The notes under the pieces are model-generated. The model saw only the letters and a program-made list of their open reading frames with translations. It did not search any database and was not told the DNA's origin. 64,000 bases of DNA from Burkholderia sp. SRS-46 (GTDB taxonomy: Bacteria > Pseudomonadota > Gammaproteobacteria > Burkholderiales > Burkholderiaceae), in NCBI RefSeq assembly GCF_004343775.1, contig NZ_PTXL01000008.1:546699-610698 (forward strand), given 5' to 3'. Position numbers and translations under genes: made by a program. Shown here piece after piece: positions 8,832-17,758 of the stretch. How positions within the stretch are numbered: the first letter of the stretch is position 1; the number at the start of each line of letters is the position of its first letter.

Positions 8832-8877
8832 GGGGCCGTCCCCGTTGAAGCGAATGGCCCGGGGTCGTCCCCGGGCC
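8832..8877 (-). ncRNA. Guanidine-II (mini-ykkC) riboswitch
   Basis: On the minus strand the leader of gdx forms two hairpins. The first (8856-8877) has a perfect 9-bp GC-rich stem closed by the loop ACGA. The second (8832-8843) has a GGGG/CCCC stem closed by ACGG. Both loops match the invariant ACGR tetraloop of mini-ykkC RNAs, and the spacer of 12 nt is in the usual range. The second hairpin ends 11 nt before the GGAG ribosome-binding site, so ligand-stabilised hairpins probably keep that site free, a translational ON switch. A -10 box (8883-8888) places the transcript start at the base of the first hairpin. Confidence 0.93.
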
Positions 8878-8882
8878 GGGCG

Positions 8883-8888
8883 AGTATA
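8883..8888 (-). promoter_or_regulatory. -10 element of the gdx riboswitch transcript
   Basis: TATACT on the minus strand, about 7 nt before the first riboswitch hairpin, so the RNA would begin almost exactly with the aptamer. No clear -35 was found; the position where it would lie overlaps the end of the neighbouring gene. Confidence 0.6.
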
Positions 8889-8905
8889 GCAAGCGCGCCG
8901 CGCGC

Positions 8906-9187
8906 CTACTTCGCCACGCGTTTCGGCGCGGCCGTGCCGACGCAGCGATCGTCGCGATACAGCGCCCACTCCTCGCACACGCGGCCGTCCTTGAACACGC
9001 ACATGCCGATATCGCCGCCCGGCGTGGTGCGGATCACGTGGCGTCCGCCGAGCTTCGCGCAGTTCACCGACGCGGGATTGGCCATCGCCGTCTTCGGCGA
9101 CGGCTGCTGCCCGGGCGGCAGCGGTTGGGCGCACACGCCGGACGCGGCAAGTGCAAGTACACCGGAGAGAGCCAGACGGACAAGCAT
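8906..9187 (-). CDS. DUF333 small secreted protein
   Basis: 93 residues. A signal peptide (VRLALSGVLALAASGVCAQ) precedes the DUF333 core NPASVNCAKLGGRH and the Cys-containing segments MCVFKDGRVCEEWALYRDDRC. Family members are small periplasmic or lipoprotein-like 'putative haemolysins' of unknown role; the cysteines probably form disulfides. The start at 9187 is set by GAGGAGG six bases upstream; an earlier in-frame ATG would bury the signal peptide. There is no lipobox, so it is probably soluble in the periplasm. Confidence 0.8.
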   Translation of the reverse strand: MLVRLALSGVLALAASGVCAQPLPPGQQPSPKTAMANPASVNCAKLGGRHVIRTTPGGDIGMCVFKDGRVCEEWALYRDDRCVGTAAPKRVAK

Positions 9188-9289
9188 CGCATCCTCCTCG
9201 TTCGGTTCGCGGAACGGCCAGCATAGCGGGGAATTCGCGACCGGTGTCGACAATCGGGGGACGGTTCGCGCCCCCGCCCGGCGCGGCGC

Positions 9290-9988
9290 TCAGGCCGCGC
9301 CGACCAGCCGGTAGCCGACGCCCGTCTCGGTGACGATGTACTCGGGTTGCGCCGGGTCGCGCTCGAGCTTCTGGCGCAGGTGCGCCATGTAGATGCGCAG
9401 GTAGTGATGGCTCTCGACGTGCGACGGGCCCCAGACGTCGCGCAGCAGCTGGCGGTGCGTCAGCACGCGGCCCGCGTGGCGCACCAGCGTGGCGAGCAGC
9501 CGGTATTCGAGCGGTGTCAGGTGCACGATCTCGCCGTCGCGCCACACCTGGCGCAGCGCGAGATCGACGGTCACGGTGCCGAAGCTCACCTTCGGCGATT
9601 CGTTCGCGCCGCCCTGGTTGCGCCGGCGCAGTTGCGCGCGGATCCGCGCACGCAGCTCGGACACGCCGAACGGCTTGGTCAGGTAATCGTCCGCGCCGGC
9701 ATCGAGCGCGGCGACCTTCTCGTCCTCCTGCGTGCGCGCGGACAGCACGATCACGGGCACCTCGGACCAGCCGCGCAGCTCGCGGATCACGTCGAGGCCG
9801 TCGGTGTCGGGCAGGCCGAGATCGACGATCACGAGATCCGGCTTGCGGGTCGCGGCATCGATCAGCCCCTGCTTGCCGGTCTCGGCCTCGAACACGGCGA
9901 TGTCCTCCTCCTCGAGCGCGGCGCGCACGAAACGGCGGATCTGTTTTTCGTCCTCGATCAGGACGACGGTCAGGCTCGGTTCACTCAT
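9290..9988 (-). CDS. kdpE: KdpE, potassium-responsive response regulator
   Basis: 232 residues of OmpR/PhoB type. The receiver domain has the acidic pocket E12-D13, phospho-acceptor D56 in IVDLGLPD, and LSART plus K in LTKPF. A winged-helix DNA-binding domain follows, with LTPLEYRLLATLVRH and a terminal TETGVGYRL. Phosphorylated by KdpD, it activates kdpFABC. Its start overlaps the end of kdpD by 8 bp, so the pair is translationally coupled. A candidate binding site lies in front of the operon near 17790. Confidence 0.96.
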   Translation of the reverse strand: MSEPSLTVVLIEDEKQIRRFVRAALEEEDIAVFEAETGKQGLIDAATRKPDLVIVDLGLPDTDGLDVIRELRGWSEVPVIVLSARTQEDEKVAALDAGADDYLTKPFGVSELRARIRAQLRRRNQGGANESPKVSFGTVTVDLALRQVWRDGEIVHLTPLEYRLLATLVRHAGRVLTHRQLLRDVWGPSHVESHHYLRIYMAHLRQKLERDPAQPEYIVTETGVGYRLVGAA

Positions 9989-12833
9989 GGTCTTGCGGTG
10001 GCTCGGATGATGACGGCACGGCCGGCAGCGCGTGCAGCGCCTCGGCTTCGTCGTCGGGTACGGCGGGCGCCGCGGGCGGCGTCTCGACCGGCAGCGTGAA
10101 CCAGAAGCGCGCGCCCGTCACGCGGCCGTCGGGCGCGGTACGGTTGAGCGCGCCGATTCTACCGCCGTGCGCCTCGACGATCGCGCGGCAGATCGCGAGC
10201 CCGAGGCCGATGCCGGGCGTCGCCGATTCCTTCTCGCCGCGCGTGAACTTGTCGAAGATGCGGGTCTGCATGCCGGGCGGCAGGCCGGGGCCGTGATCGT
10301 CGACGTGCACGCGCACGAACGGCAGCCCGTCCTCGGTCACGCGCTCCGCGCCGATCTCGAGCGGCGTGTCCGCCGGCGTGTATTTCGCGGCGTTCTCGAA
10401 CAGGTTGGTGAACAGGCGCTCCATCAGCACCGCGTCCATCTGCAGCAGCGGCAGGTCGAGCGGCAGCGCGACGCGCGCCGGATGGCGCGCGAGCACGCGC
10501 TTGCACGCGGCGAGCGCCGCGCCGACGGTTTCCTCGAGCAGCGACCACTGGCGCTTCAGCTGTAGGCTGCCGGCCTGCAGCCGCGCCATGTCGAGCAGGT
10601 TGGTGACGATCCCCGTCATGCGCAGCGCCTCGTCGTGGATCGCCTCGACCAGCTCGTCCTCGCGCGGCCCGTGCCGCGGGGCCGCCGCGTCGCCGTGCTG
10701 CGCGGCCGTGCGCGCGTTCGCGAGCATCGACGAGAAGCCGACGATCGTCGTGAGCGGCGTGCGCAGGTCGTGCGAGATCGCCGACAGCAGCGAGTTGCGC
10801 AGCCGCTCCGACTCCATGCTGACCAGCGCGTCGCGCGCGATCTCGACGTAATGCACGCGCTCGAGCGCGAGCGCGATCTGCGCCGCGAACGCGTCGAGCA
10901 TCCGCTGCTGCTCGGGCACCTCGAGCTCGCGCGGCTCCCGCGACGCGACCGCCAGCACGCCGCGCGTGCGCATCGGCGCCTTCAGCGGCAGGTACAGCGC
11001 CGCCGTCGCGGGCAGCGTGTCGGTGCCGCGGCCGGCCGGCTTCTGCTGGTCGTACACCCACTGGCCGACGTCGCTGTCGAGATCGGCGCCCGTCAGCGTG
11101 ATGGCCGCGTCGGGCTCCTCGATCTTCTGCTGCACCTTGTCCGCGCTGTCGGGCAGCAGGATCGCGACGCGCGCGCGGAACACCTCGCTCACGTGCCGGC
11201 TGCCGATCTCGACGATCTGCTCGGTGGTCAGCGCCGCGCCCAGCTCGCGCGCCATCGCGTAGATCGCGCCCGTGCGCCGCTCGCGCCGCTGCGCGACGCT
11301 CGCCGCGCGGGTCAGGCTCGACGTCAGGTGGCTGATCACGAGCGACGTCAGCAGCATCCCGAAGAACGTCAGCAGGTACTGCGTATCGCTGACCGAGAAC
11401 GACATGCGCGGCGGCACGAAGAAGAAGTCGAACGCGGCCACCGACAGGAACGACTGCACGACGCCCGGCCCGCGCCCGAGGCGCACCGCCGAGAACACCA
11501 CGCCGAGCAGGTACAGCATCACCAGGTTGGTCAGGTCGAGCCGGTCGTGCACCGCGTTCGCGACCACCGTGATCGCCGCGCAGATCGCGGCCGCGTACAG
11601 GTAATGCCGCGGCGGCGATCGATGGCCGCCGAGATGCGCGAACGCGTCGCGCCAGTCGCGCGCGCGCGCGTCGAGGGGCGCGGCGCGCACCTCGTCGCTC
11701 GCGGACGCGCGGATCAGCATCAGGTCGACATCGCCCGCGCGCTCGGCCAGCTTCTCGCCGAACGGCCGCGCGAGCCAGCGCGCGAGCCCGGTCTTCTGCG
11801 AACCGCCCGCGACCACCTTCGACACGTTGCGCACCTTCGCATAGCCGATCAGCGCGGCGACCGCATCGCCGCCGGCGAGCGTGGCCGTCTCCGCGCCGAG
11901 CTCGGCGGCGAGCTTCAGCGCGTCGAGCGTGCGCACGCGCTGCGCGTCGGGACGGCGCTGCAGCCGCGGCGTCTCGACGTAGACGGCGATCCAGTCGGCC
12001 TTCAGGCTCGCGGCGAGCCGCGCGGCCGCGCGCACCAGCGTCGGCGCCTCGGGCCCCGGCCCGACGCACACCAGGAGCCGCTCGCGCGCCTGCCAGATGC
12101 GCTGGATCGAGCGGTCGGCGCGGTATTCGCGCATCTGCGCGTCGACGCGGTCGGCGGTGCGCCGCAGCGCCAGCTCGCGCAGCGCGATCAGGTTGCCCTT
12201 GCGGAAGAAGTTGCGCACCGCGCGCTCGGCCTGCTGCGCGAGGTAGACCTTGCCGTCGCGCATCCGCTCGAGCAGCTCCTCGGCCGGCAGGTCGACGAGC
12301 GTCACCTCGTCGGCCGCGTCGAACACGCGGTCGGGCACGGTCTCCCACACGCGGATGCCGGTGATCGCGCCGACCACGTCGTTCAGGCTTTCGAGGTGCT
12401 GCACGTTGACGGTCGTATAGACGTCGATGCCCGCGTCGAGCAGTTCGTAGACGTCCTGCCAGCGCTTCAGGTGGCGCGCGCCCGGCACGTTCGAGTGCGC
12501 GAGCTCGTCGACGAGGATCAGCCCCGGCTGGCGCGCGAGCGCGGCGTCGAGATCGAACTCGGCGAGCGTGCGCCCGCGGTAGTCGATCCGCGCGAGCGGC
12601 AGCACCTCGAGGCCGTCGAGCAGCGCGGCGGTCTCGCTGCGGCCGTGGGTCTCGACGATGCCGACGACGGCGTCGACGCCGTCCTGCCTGCGCTGGCGCG
12701 CGGCCTGCAGCATCGCGTAGGTCTTGCCGACGCCGGCGGAGGCGCCGAAGAAGATCTTGAGCTGGCCGCGCCGCTGCTTTTCTTCGTCACGCTGCAGCTT
12801 GTCGAGGAGTTGGTCGGGATCGGGACGGTTCAT
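9981..12833 (-). CDS. kdpD: KdpD, turgor/potassium sensor histidine kinase
   Basis: 950 residues with the full KdpD layout: an N-terminal cytoplasmic KdpD domain with the Walker-type GASAGVGKT (residues 30-38), a universal-stress-like domain, four closely spaced membrane helices (about residues 405-500), a GAF-like linker, then HisKA with SAISHDLRTPL (His near residue 688) and HATPase with N-box NLFENAAKY and G-boxes DDHGPGLP and GIGLGLAI. It autophosphorylates under K+ limitation and passes phosphate to KdpE. A terminator separates it from kdpC, so expression may be partly independent of kdpFABC. The long acidic, Pro-rich C-terminal tail is not needed for the fold. Confidence 0.96.
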   Translation of the reverse strand: MNRPDPDQLLDKLQRDEEKQRRGQLKIFFGASAGVGKTYAMLQAARQRRQDGVDAVVGIVETHGRSETAALLDGLEVLPLARIDYRGRTLAEFDLDAALARQPGLILVDELAHSNVPGARHLKRWQDVYELLDAGIDVYTTVNVQHLESLNDVVGAITGIRVWETVPDRVFDAADEVTLVDLPAEELLERMRDGKVYLAQQAERAVRNFFRKGNLIALRELALRRTADRVDAQMREYRADRSIQRIWQARERLLVCVGPGPEAPTLVRAAARLAASLKADWIAVYVETPRLQRRPDAQRVRTLDALKLAAELGAETATLAGGDAVAALIGYAKVRNVSKVVAGGSQKTGLARWLARPFGEKLAERAGDVDLMLIRASASDEVRAAPLDARARDWRDAFAHLGGHRSPPRHYLYAAAICAAITVVANAVHDRLDLTNLVMLYLLGVVFSAVRLGRGPGVVQSFLSVAAFDFFFVPPRMSFSVSDTQYLLTFFGMLLTSLVISHLTSSLTRAASVAQRRERRTGAIYAMARELGAALTTEQIVEIGSRHVSEVFRARVAILLPDSADKVQQKIEEPDAAITLTGADLDSDVGQWVYDQQKPAGRGTDTLPATAALYLPLKAPMRTRGVLAVASREPRELEVPEQQRMLDAFAAQIALALERVHYVEIARDALVSMESERLRNSLLSAISHDLRTPLTTIVGFSSMLANARTAAQHGDAAAPRHGPREDELVEAIHDEALRMTGIVTNLLDMARLQAGSLQLKRQWSLLEETVGAALAACKRVLARHPARVALPLDLPLLQMDAVLMERLFTNLFENAAKYTPADTPLEIGAERVTEDGLPFVRVHVDDHGPGLPPGMQTRIFDKFTRGEKESATPGIGLGLAICRAIVEAHGGRIGALNRTAPDGRVTGARFWFTLPVETPPAAPAVPDDEAEALHALPAVPSSSEPPQDHE

Positions 12834-12898
12834 GCGTCAAAGGGAAAGCAAAGCATGGGATGCGGCGCGTGTACGAGCATTGTTGATCCAAATCGCCA

Positions 12899-12927
12899 CA
12901 AAAGGCAAAGACGGCGCAAGCGCCGTC
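12899..12927 (-). terminator. Intrinsic terminator/attenuator between kdpC and kdpD
   Basis: On the minus strand, GACGGCGC and GCGCCGTC pair perfectly (8 bp) around a two-base loop, and the RNA continues UUUGCCUUUU. It lies 68 bp past the kdpC stop and about 65 bp before the kdpD ATG. It should reduce read-through from the structural genes into the sensor genes. Confidence 0.75.
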
Positions 12928-12994
12928 GGGCAAACGCGCGTGCGGCGCGGCCCGGGCCGCGTCGCACGCCGCAACGGATTCCGCACGCGGCGCG

Positions 12995-13576
12995 TCAGTG
13001 CGCCGCCTGCGCCGCATCGAGCGCGAGATTGAGCTTCAGCACGTTCACGCGAGGCTCGCCGAGCACGCCGAACTGGCGTCCGCTCGTGTTCGCGGCGACC
13101 AGTTGCGCGACCGCGTCGGGCGACAGCTGGCGCGCCTTCGCGACCCGCTCGACCTGGTAGGCCGCCGCGGCCGGCGTGATCTCCGGATCGAGCCCGCTCG
13201 CGGACGCGGTCACGAGGTCGACCGGCACCGGCTTCGACAGGTCGGTGCCCGCGTCGCGCAGCGCGGCGATGCGCGCCTTCACCTGGTCGGCGAGCGACGG
13301 GTTCAGCGGGCCGAGGTTCGAGCCGCCGGAGCCCGACGCGTTGTACGGCATCGGCGCGGTGGCCGACAGGCGGCCCCAGAAGTACTTCGGTGCGTCGAAC
13401 GACTGGCCGATCAGCGCGGAGCCGACCACCTTGCCGTCGCGTTCGATCAGGCTGCCGTTCGCCTGCGACGGGAACGCGACCTGCCCGACGAGCGTCATCA
13501 CGGCCGGATACGCGAGCCCCGTCACGGCGGTGAGCACGACGAAGATCACGACGAGCGGACGAATCAAAGCTTTCAT
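12995..13576 (-). CDS. kdpC: KdpC, K+-transporting ATPase subunit C
   Basis: 193 residues. One N-terminal membrane helix (PLVVIFVVLTAVTGLAYPAV) is followed by a periplasmic domain with the family motifs SLIERDGKVVGSALIGQ, FWGRLSA and SGGSNLGPLNP. KdpC stabilises the KdpFABC complex and raises ATP affinity. It starts 12 bp after kdpB on the same strand. Length is normal. Confidence 0.96.
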   Translation of the reverse strand: MKALIRPLVVIFVVLTAVTGLAYPAVMTLVGQVAFPSQANGSLIERDGKVVGSALIGQSFDAPKYFWGRLSATAPMPYNASGSGGSNLGPLNPSLADQVKARIAALRDAGTDLSKPVPVDLVTASASGLDPEITPAAAAYQVERVAKARQLSPDAVAQLVAANTSGRQFGVLGEPRVNVLKLNLALDAAQAAH

Positions 13577-13588
13577 GGCGATATTTCC

Positions 13589-15673
13589 TCAAACCCAGCC
13601 GAACGCGGCCAGCACGATGTCGATCAGCTTGATGCCGACGAACGGCACCAGGAGCCCGCCGAGCCCGTAGACCAGCAGGTTGCGGCGCAGCAGCGAGGCC
13701 GCGCCGAGCGCGCGATACTTCACGCCCTTCAGCGCCAGCGGGATCAGCAGCACGATGACCAGCGCGTTGAAGATCACCGCCGACATGATCGCGGACGCGG
13801 GCGTCGCGAGATGCATCACGTTCAGCGCATCGAGCTGCGGGTAGGTGGTCGCGAACGCGGCCGGGATGATCGCGAAATACTTCGCGACGTCGTTCGCGAT
13901 CGAGAACGTGGTCAGCGAGCCGCGCGTCATCAGCATCTGCTTGCCGATCTCGACGATCTCGATCAGCTTGGTCGGGTTCGAATCGAGGTCGACCATGTTG
14001 CCGGCCTCCTTCGCCGCCTGCGTGCCGCTGTTCATCGCGACCGCGACGTCCGCCTGCGCGAGCGCCGGCGCGTCGTTCGTGCCGTCGCCCGTCATCGCGA
14101 CCAGCCGCCCCGCCGCCTGGTGCTCGCGGATCGTCGCGAGCTTCGCCTCCGGCGTCGCTTCCGCGAGGAAATCGTCGACCCCGGCCTCCGCCGCGATCGC
14201 CGCCGCGGTCAGCCGGTTGTCGCCCGTCACCATCACGGTCTTGATGCCCATCTTGCGCAGCTCCGCGAAGCGCTCCTTGATGCCGCCCTTCACGATGTCC
14301 TTCAGCTCGATCACGCCGAGCACGCGCGCGGCGCCGTCGCGCAGTTCCGCCACCACGAGCGGCGTGCTGCCGCGGCGCGCGACGTCGTCGACCGCGCGGC
14401 GCATCTCGTCCGGGAAGCGGCCGCCGTGCGCCTCGACGTAGTGCCTGATCGCATCGGCCGCGCCCTTGCGAATCTCGCGGCCCGGCAGGTCGACGCCGCT
14501 CATCCGCGTCTGCGCGGAGAAGCTCAGGAACGTCGCGTGCAGGTGCCCCATGTCGCGCTGGCGGATGTTGAAGCGTTCCTTCGCGAGCACCACGATGCTG
14601 CGGCCTTCCGGCGTCTCGTCGGCGAGCGACGACAGCTGCGCCGCATCGGCGAGCGCCTCTTCCGTCACGCCCGGCGCGGGCACGAAGGTCGACGCCTGCC
14701 GGTTGCCGAGCGTGATCGTACCGGTCTTGTCGAGCAGCAGCACGTCGACGTCGCCGGCCGCTTCCACCGCGCGGCCCGACGTCGCGATCACGTTCGCCTG
14801 CATCATCCGGCTCATCCCCGCCACGCCGATCGCGGACAACAGGCCGCCGATCGTCGTCGGGATCAGGCACACGAGCAGCGCGACGAGCGCGGTGATCGTC
14901 ACCACGTGGCCCGCCTTCATCGCGTCCACCGAGAACATCGAGAACGGCAGCAGCGTCGCGGTCGCGAGCAGCATCACGATCGTCAGCGCGACGAGCAGGA
15001 TCGTCAGCGCGATCTCGTTCGGCGTCTTCTGGCGCTTCGCGCCTTCGACCATCGCGATCATCCGGTCGAGGAACGCCTCGCCCGGGTTCGCGGTGACCTT
15101 CACGACGATCCAGTCGGACAGCACGCGCGTGCCGCCGGTCACCGACGAGAAGTCGCCGCCCGACTCGCGGATCACCGGCGCGGATTCGCCGGTGATCGCC
15201 GATTCGTCGACCGACGCGACGCCGTCGACCACCTCGCCGTCGGCCGGGATCACGTCGCCCGCCTCGACCAGCACGACGTCGCCCTTGCGGAGATCGGTCG
15301 CGGTGGTGATGCGGATCGGCGATTTCGGATGCGGCTCGTTGAGCTTCTTGGCCATCACGTCGCGCTTCGCGCTGCGCAGCGACGCGGCCTGCGCCTTCGA
15401 GCGGCCTTCGGCGAGCGCCTCCGCGAAGTTCGCGAACAGCACTGTGAACCACAGCCACAGCGTGACCGCGAGGATGAAGCCCGCGGGCGCCTCGGCCTGG
15501 CCGGCGAGCGCGGCGATCCACAGGATCGTCGTCAGGATGCTGCCGACGTACACGCAGAACATCACCGGGTTGCGGAACTGCGTGCGCGGCGTGAGTTTCT
15601 TGAACGCGTCCACGATCGCCGGGCGCACGAGCGCCGGATCGAACATGGAGCGTGTTGCGGAATGTTGAGTCAT
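13589..15673 (-). CDS. kdpB: KdpB, K+-transporting P-type ATPase catalytic subunit
   Basis: 694 residues, a P-type ATPase. It has TGES in the actuator domain (161-164), phosphorylation motif DKTGT with Asp315, nucleotide-binding motifs, and MTGDGTNDAPAL in the hinge. Membrane segments flank these, including LIPTTIGGLL. It couples ATP hydrolysis to K+ uptake through KdpA in the inner membrane. The start at 15673 (TQHSATRSMFDP) fits family N-termini. It lies 38 bp after kdpA. Confidence 0.97.
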   Translation of the reverse strand: MTQHSATRSMFDPALVRPAIVDAFKKLTPRTQFRNPVMFCVYVGSILTTILWIAALAGQAEAPAGFILAVTLWLWFTVLFANFAEALAEGRSKAQAASLRSAKRDVMAKKLNEPHPKSPIRITTATDLRKGDVVLVEAGDVIPADGEVVDGVASVDESAITGESAPVIRESGGDFSSVTGGTRVLSDWIVVKVTANPGEAFLDRMIAMVEGAKRQKTPNEIALTILLVALTIVMLLATATLLPFSMFSVDAMKAGHVVTITALVALLVCLIPTTIGGLLSAIGVAGMSRMMQANVIATSGRAVEAAGDVDVLLLDKTGTITLGNRQASTFVPAPGVTEEALADAAQLSSLADETPEGRSIVVLAKERFNIRQRDMGHLHATFLSFSAQTRMSGVDLPGREIRKGAADAIRHYVEAHGGRFPDEMRRAVDDVARRGSTPLVVAELRDGAARVLGVIELKDIVKGGIKERFAELRKMGIKTVMVTGDNRLTAAAIAAEAGVDDFLAEATPEAKLATIREHQAAGRLVAMTGDGTNDAPALAQADVAVAMNSGTQAAKEAGNMVDLDSNPTKLIEIVEIGKQMLMTRGSLTTFSIANDVAKYFAIIPAAFATTYPQLDALNVMHLATPASAIMSAVIFNALVIVLLIPLALKGVKYRALGAASLLRRNLLVYGLGGLLVPFVGIKLIDIVLAAFGWV

Positions 15674-15711
15674 CGCAATCTCTTGAATGCTTGTCCTTGT
15701 TGACGGCCGCG

Positions 15712-17517
15712 TCATGCGCCGAGCCACATCATCAGGTGCTCGACGCCGGGCCCGAGCGCGAGCGCGGGCACGTAGGTCAGCGCGCCGACCAGCAGCACCG
15801 TGCCGAGCAGCAGCACCACGAACAGCGGCCCGTGCGTCGGCAGCGTGCCGCTGGTCGCGGCGATGCGCTTCTTCGCGGCGAGCGAACCCGCGATCGCGAG
15901 CACCGGCACGATCGTGCCGAAGCGGCCGAACCACATCGCGATCGCCGTCATCCAGTTGTAGAACGGCGTGCCGACCGTCAGCCCGGCGAACGCGCTGCCG
16001 TTGTTGTTCGCGGCGGAGCTGAACGCGTACAGGATTTCCGAGAAGCCGTGCGGGCCGGGGTTCGCGATGCCGGCTCGGCCCGCATCCGCGAGCACCGCGA
16101 TCGACGTGCCGACCAGCACCAGCAGCGGCGTGAGCAGCACGACGATCGACACCATCTTCATCTCGTACGCCTCGATCTTCTTGCCGACGTACTCGGGCGT
16201 GCGGCCGATCATCAGGCCGGCGACGAACACCGCGAGCAGCGCGAACACGAGCATCCCGTAGAGGCCCGAGCCGACCCCGCCGTAGATCACCTCGCCAAGC
16301 TGCATCAGCAGCATCGGCACGAGGCCGCCGAGCGGCGTCAGCGAATCGTGCATCGTATCGACCGCGCCGCACGACGCGGCGGTGGTCGCGACCGTGAAGA
16401 TGCCGGTCTGCGCGATGCCGAAGCGGGTTTCCTTGCCTTCCATGTTGCCGCCCGGCTGCAGCGCGCCCGCCGACTGGTCGACGTGCAGCGCGGCGAGCGT
16501 CGGGTTGCCGGCCTGCTCGGCGCTCGTCTCGACGCCGATCGCGACCGTGAACGCGACCGTCATCGCCGCGAGCACCGCGATGCCCTGCCGGCGGTCGCCG
16601 ATCATGCGGCCGAACACGAGGCTCAGCGCGGCCGGGATGATCAGGATCGCGAAGATCTGGACGAAGTTCGCGAACGGCGTCGGGTTCTCGTACGGATGCG
16701 CGGAGTTCGCGTTGAAGAAGCCGCCGCCGTTGGTGCCGAGCATCTTGATCGCTTCCTGCGACGCGACCGGGCCCATCGCGAGCGTCTGCTTCGCGAGCGG
16801 GGTCGGCACCGTCACCGGGTTGCCCTTGTCGTCCTTCACCGGGTTGCCCTGCGCGTCGAGCTTCGGCGCGGCGTAGGTGCTCGCCTGCAACACCGGCACG
16901 TCCTGGTACGCCTTCATGTTCTGGATCACGCCCTGGCTCATCAGCAGCGCGGCGATCACCACCGACATCGGCACGAGCACGTACATCGTCACGCGCGTCA
17001 AGTCGACCCAGACGTTGCCGATCGTCTGCGCGGTGTGGCGCGCGAAGCCGCGGATCAGCGCGATCACGACGACGATGCCGGTCGCCGCGGACAGGAAGTT
17101 CTGCACGGTCAGGCCGAGCATCTGCGTCAGGTAGCTGACCGTCTGCTCGGGCGTGTAGTCCTGCCAGTTGGTGTTGGTGACGAAGCTGACGGCCGTGTTG
17201 AACGCGCCGTCGACCGTCATCGCGCCGAACTGCTGCGGGTTGCCGGGCAGGAAGCCCTGCAGGCGCAGCAGGCCATACAGAAACAGCGCGCCGAGCGCGT
17301 TGAACGCGATCGTCGCGACCGCGTACTGCTTCCAGCTCATCTCGCGGCCGGCATCGACGCCGGCAAGGCGATAGAGCGTGCGCTCGAGCGGCCCGAACAC
17401 GCGCACGACGCGCGCACTGCCGTCCATCACCGCGGCCAGGTAGCGCGCGACCGGCACGGCCGCCGCCAGCAGGACGACGATGAACAGCGCCATCTGAAAC
17501 AGGTTGTTCGCGTTCAT
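15712..17517 (-). CDS. kdpA: KdpA, K+-binding/translocating subunit
   Basis: 601 residues, ten or more membrane segments, with the four channel-like repeats including TNGGGFFNANSAHP and SAANNNGSAFAG filters and a GREMSWKQY loop near the N-terminus. It forms the selectivity filter of the high-affinity K+ pump. Its ATG overlaps the kdpF stop (ATGA), so the two are coupled. A longer reading frame exists upstream, but the start at 17517 fits homologues and the coupling. Confidence 0.97.
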   Translation of the reverse strand: MNANNLFQMALFIVVLLAAAVPVARYLAAVMDGSARVVRVFGPLERTLYRLAGVDAGREMSWKQYAVATIAFNALGALFLYGLLRLQGFLPGNPQQFGAMTVDGAFNTAVSFVTNTNWQDYTPEQTVSYLTQMLGLTVQNFLSAATGIVVVIALIRGFARHTAQTIGNVWVDLTRVTMYVLVPMSVVIAALLMSQGVIQNMKAYQDVPVLQASTYAAPKLDAQGNPVKDDKGNPVTVPTPLAKQTLAMGPVASQEAIKMLGTNGGGFFNANSAHPYENPTPFANFVQIFAILIIPAALSLVFGRMIGDRRQGIAVLAAMTVAFTVAIGVETSAEQAGNPTLAALHVDQSAGALQPGGNMEGKETRFGIAQTGIFTVATTAASCGAVDTMHDSLTPLGGLVPMLLMQLGEVIYGGVGSGLYGMLVFALLAVFVAGLMIGRTPEYVGKKIEAYEMKMVSIVVLLTPLLVLVGTSIAVLADAGRAGIANPGPHGFSEILYAFSSAANNNGSAFAGLTVGTPFYNWMTAIAMWFGRFGTIVPVLAIAGSLAAKKRIAATSGTLPTHGPLFVVLLLGTVLLVGALTYVPALALGPGVEHLMMWLGA

Positions 17518-17606
17518 TCGATGTCCTCCGCGCGCAGCAGCGCATAGACGAGATACGCGAACAGCAAGGCGGTCGCAGCCCCCGCCAACCACAGCATCCA
17601 GGTCAT
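17514..17606 (-). CDS. kdpF: KdpF small subunit
   Basis: A 30-residue single-helix membrane peptide, with WLAGAATALLFAYLVYALL as the membrane span and an acidic end (RAEDIE). This matches KdpF in length (about 29 aa) and style, and it is lipid-like in stabilising KdpFABC. It overlaps kdpA by ATGA downstream and the 35-codon ORF by ATGA upstream, giving three genes in a coupled chain. Small size makes it easy to miss. Confidence 0.9.
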   Translation of the reverse strand: MTWMLWLAGAATALLFAYLVYALLRAEDIE

Positions 17607-17710
17607 GCCCGCCCCCCGCGGCCGTATTGCGCAAGCTTCTCGCAACCGGCGATCAAGCCGGCGGTCAGGGCCGTGAACAGCACCAGCGCGCCGATGAAAA
17701 CCGCATCCAT
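17603..17710 (-). CDS. 35-residue membrane peptide ahead of kdpF (unrecognised)
   Basis: ATG at 17710 is preceded by GGAGAA 8-9 nt upstream. The peptide begins MDAVFIGALVLFTALTAGL, a single hydrophobic span, followed by a cytoplasmic-looking tail rich in Lys/Arg/Gly (EKLAQYGRGGRA). Its stop overlaps the kdpF start by ATGA, and it is the first gene after the presumed kdp promoter. I cannot name a family. Position and coupling suggest a small accessory of the Kdp complex or a leader peptide setting kdpF translation; neither is shown. Confidence 0.65.
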   Translation of the reverse strand: MDAVFIGALVLFTALTAGLIAGCEKLAQYGRGGRA

Positions 17711-17758
17711 TATTGTGTTCTCCGTCATCGAAATCAGACGACTAGAACCTTATTGGAA

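Noticed and set aside
10635..13160. An 841-codon antisense frame over kdpD
   Set aside because: Shadow of kdpD; basic, low-complexity translation, no motifs.
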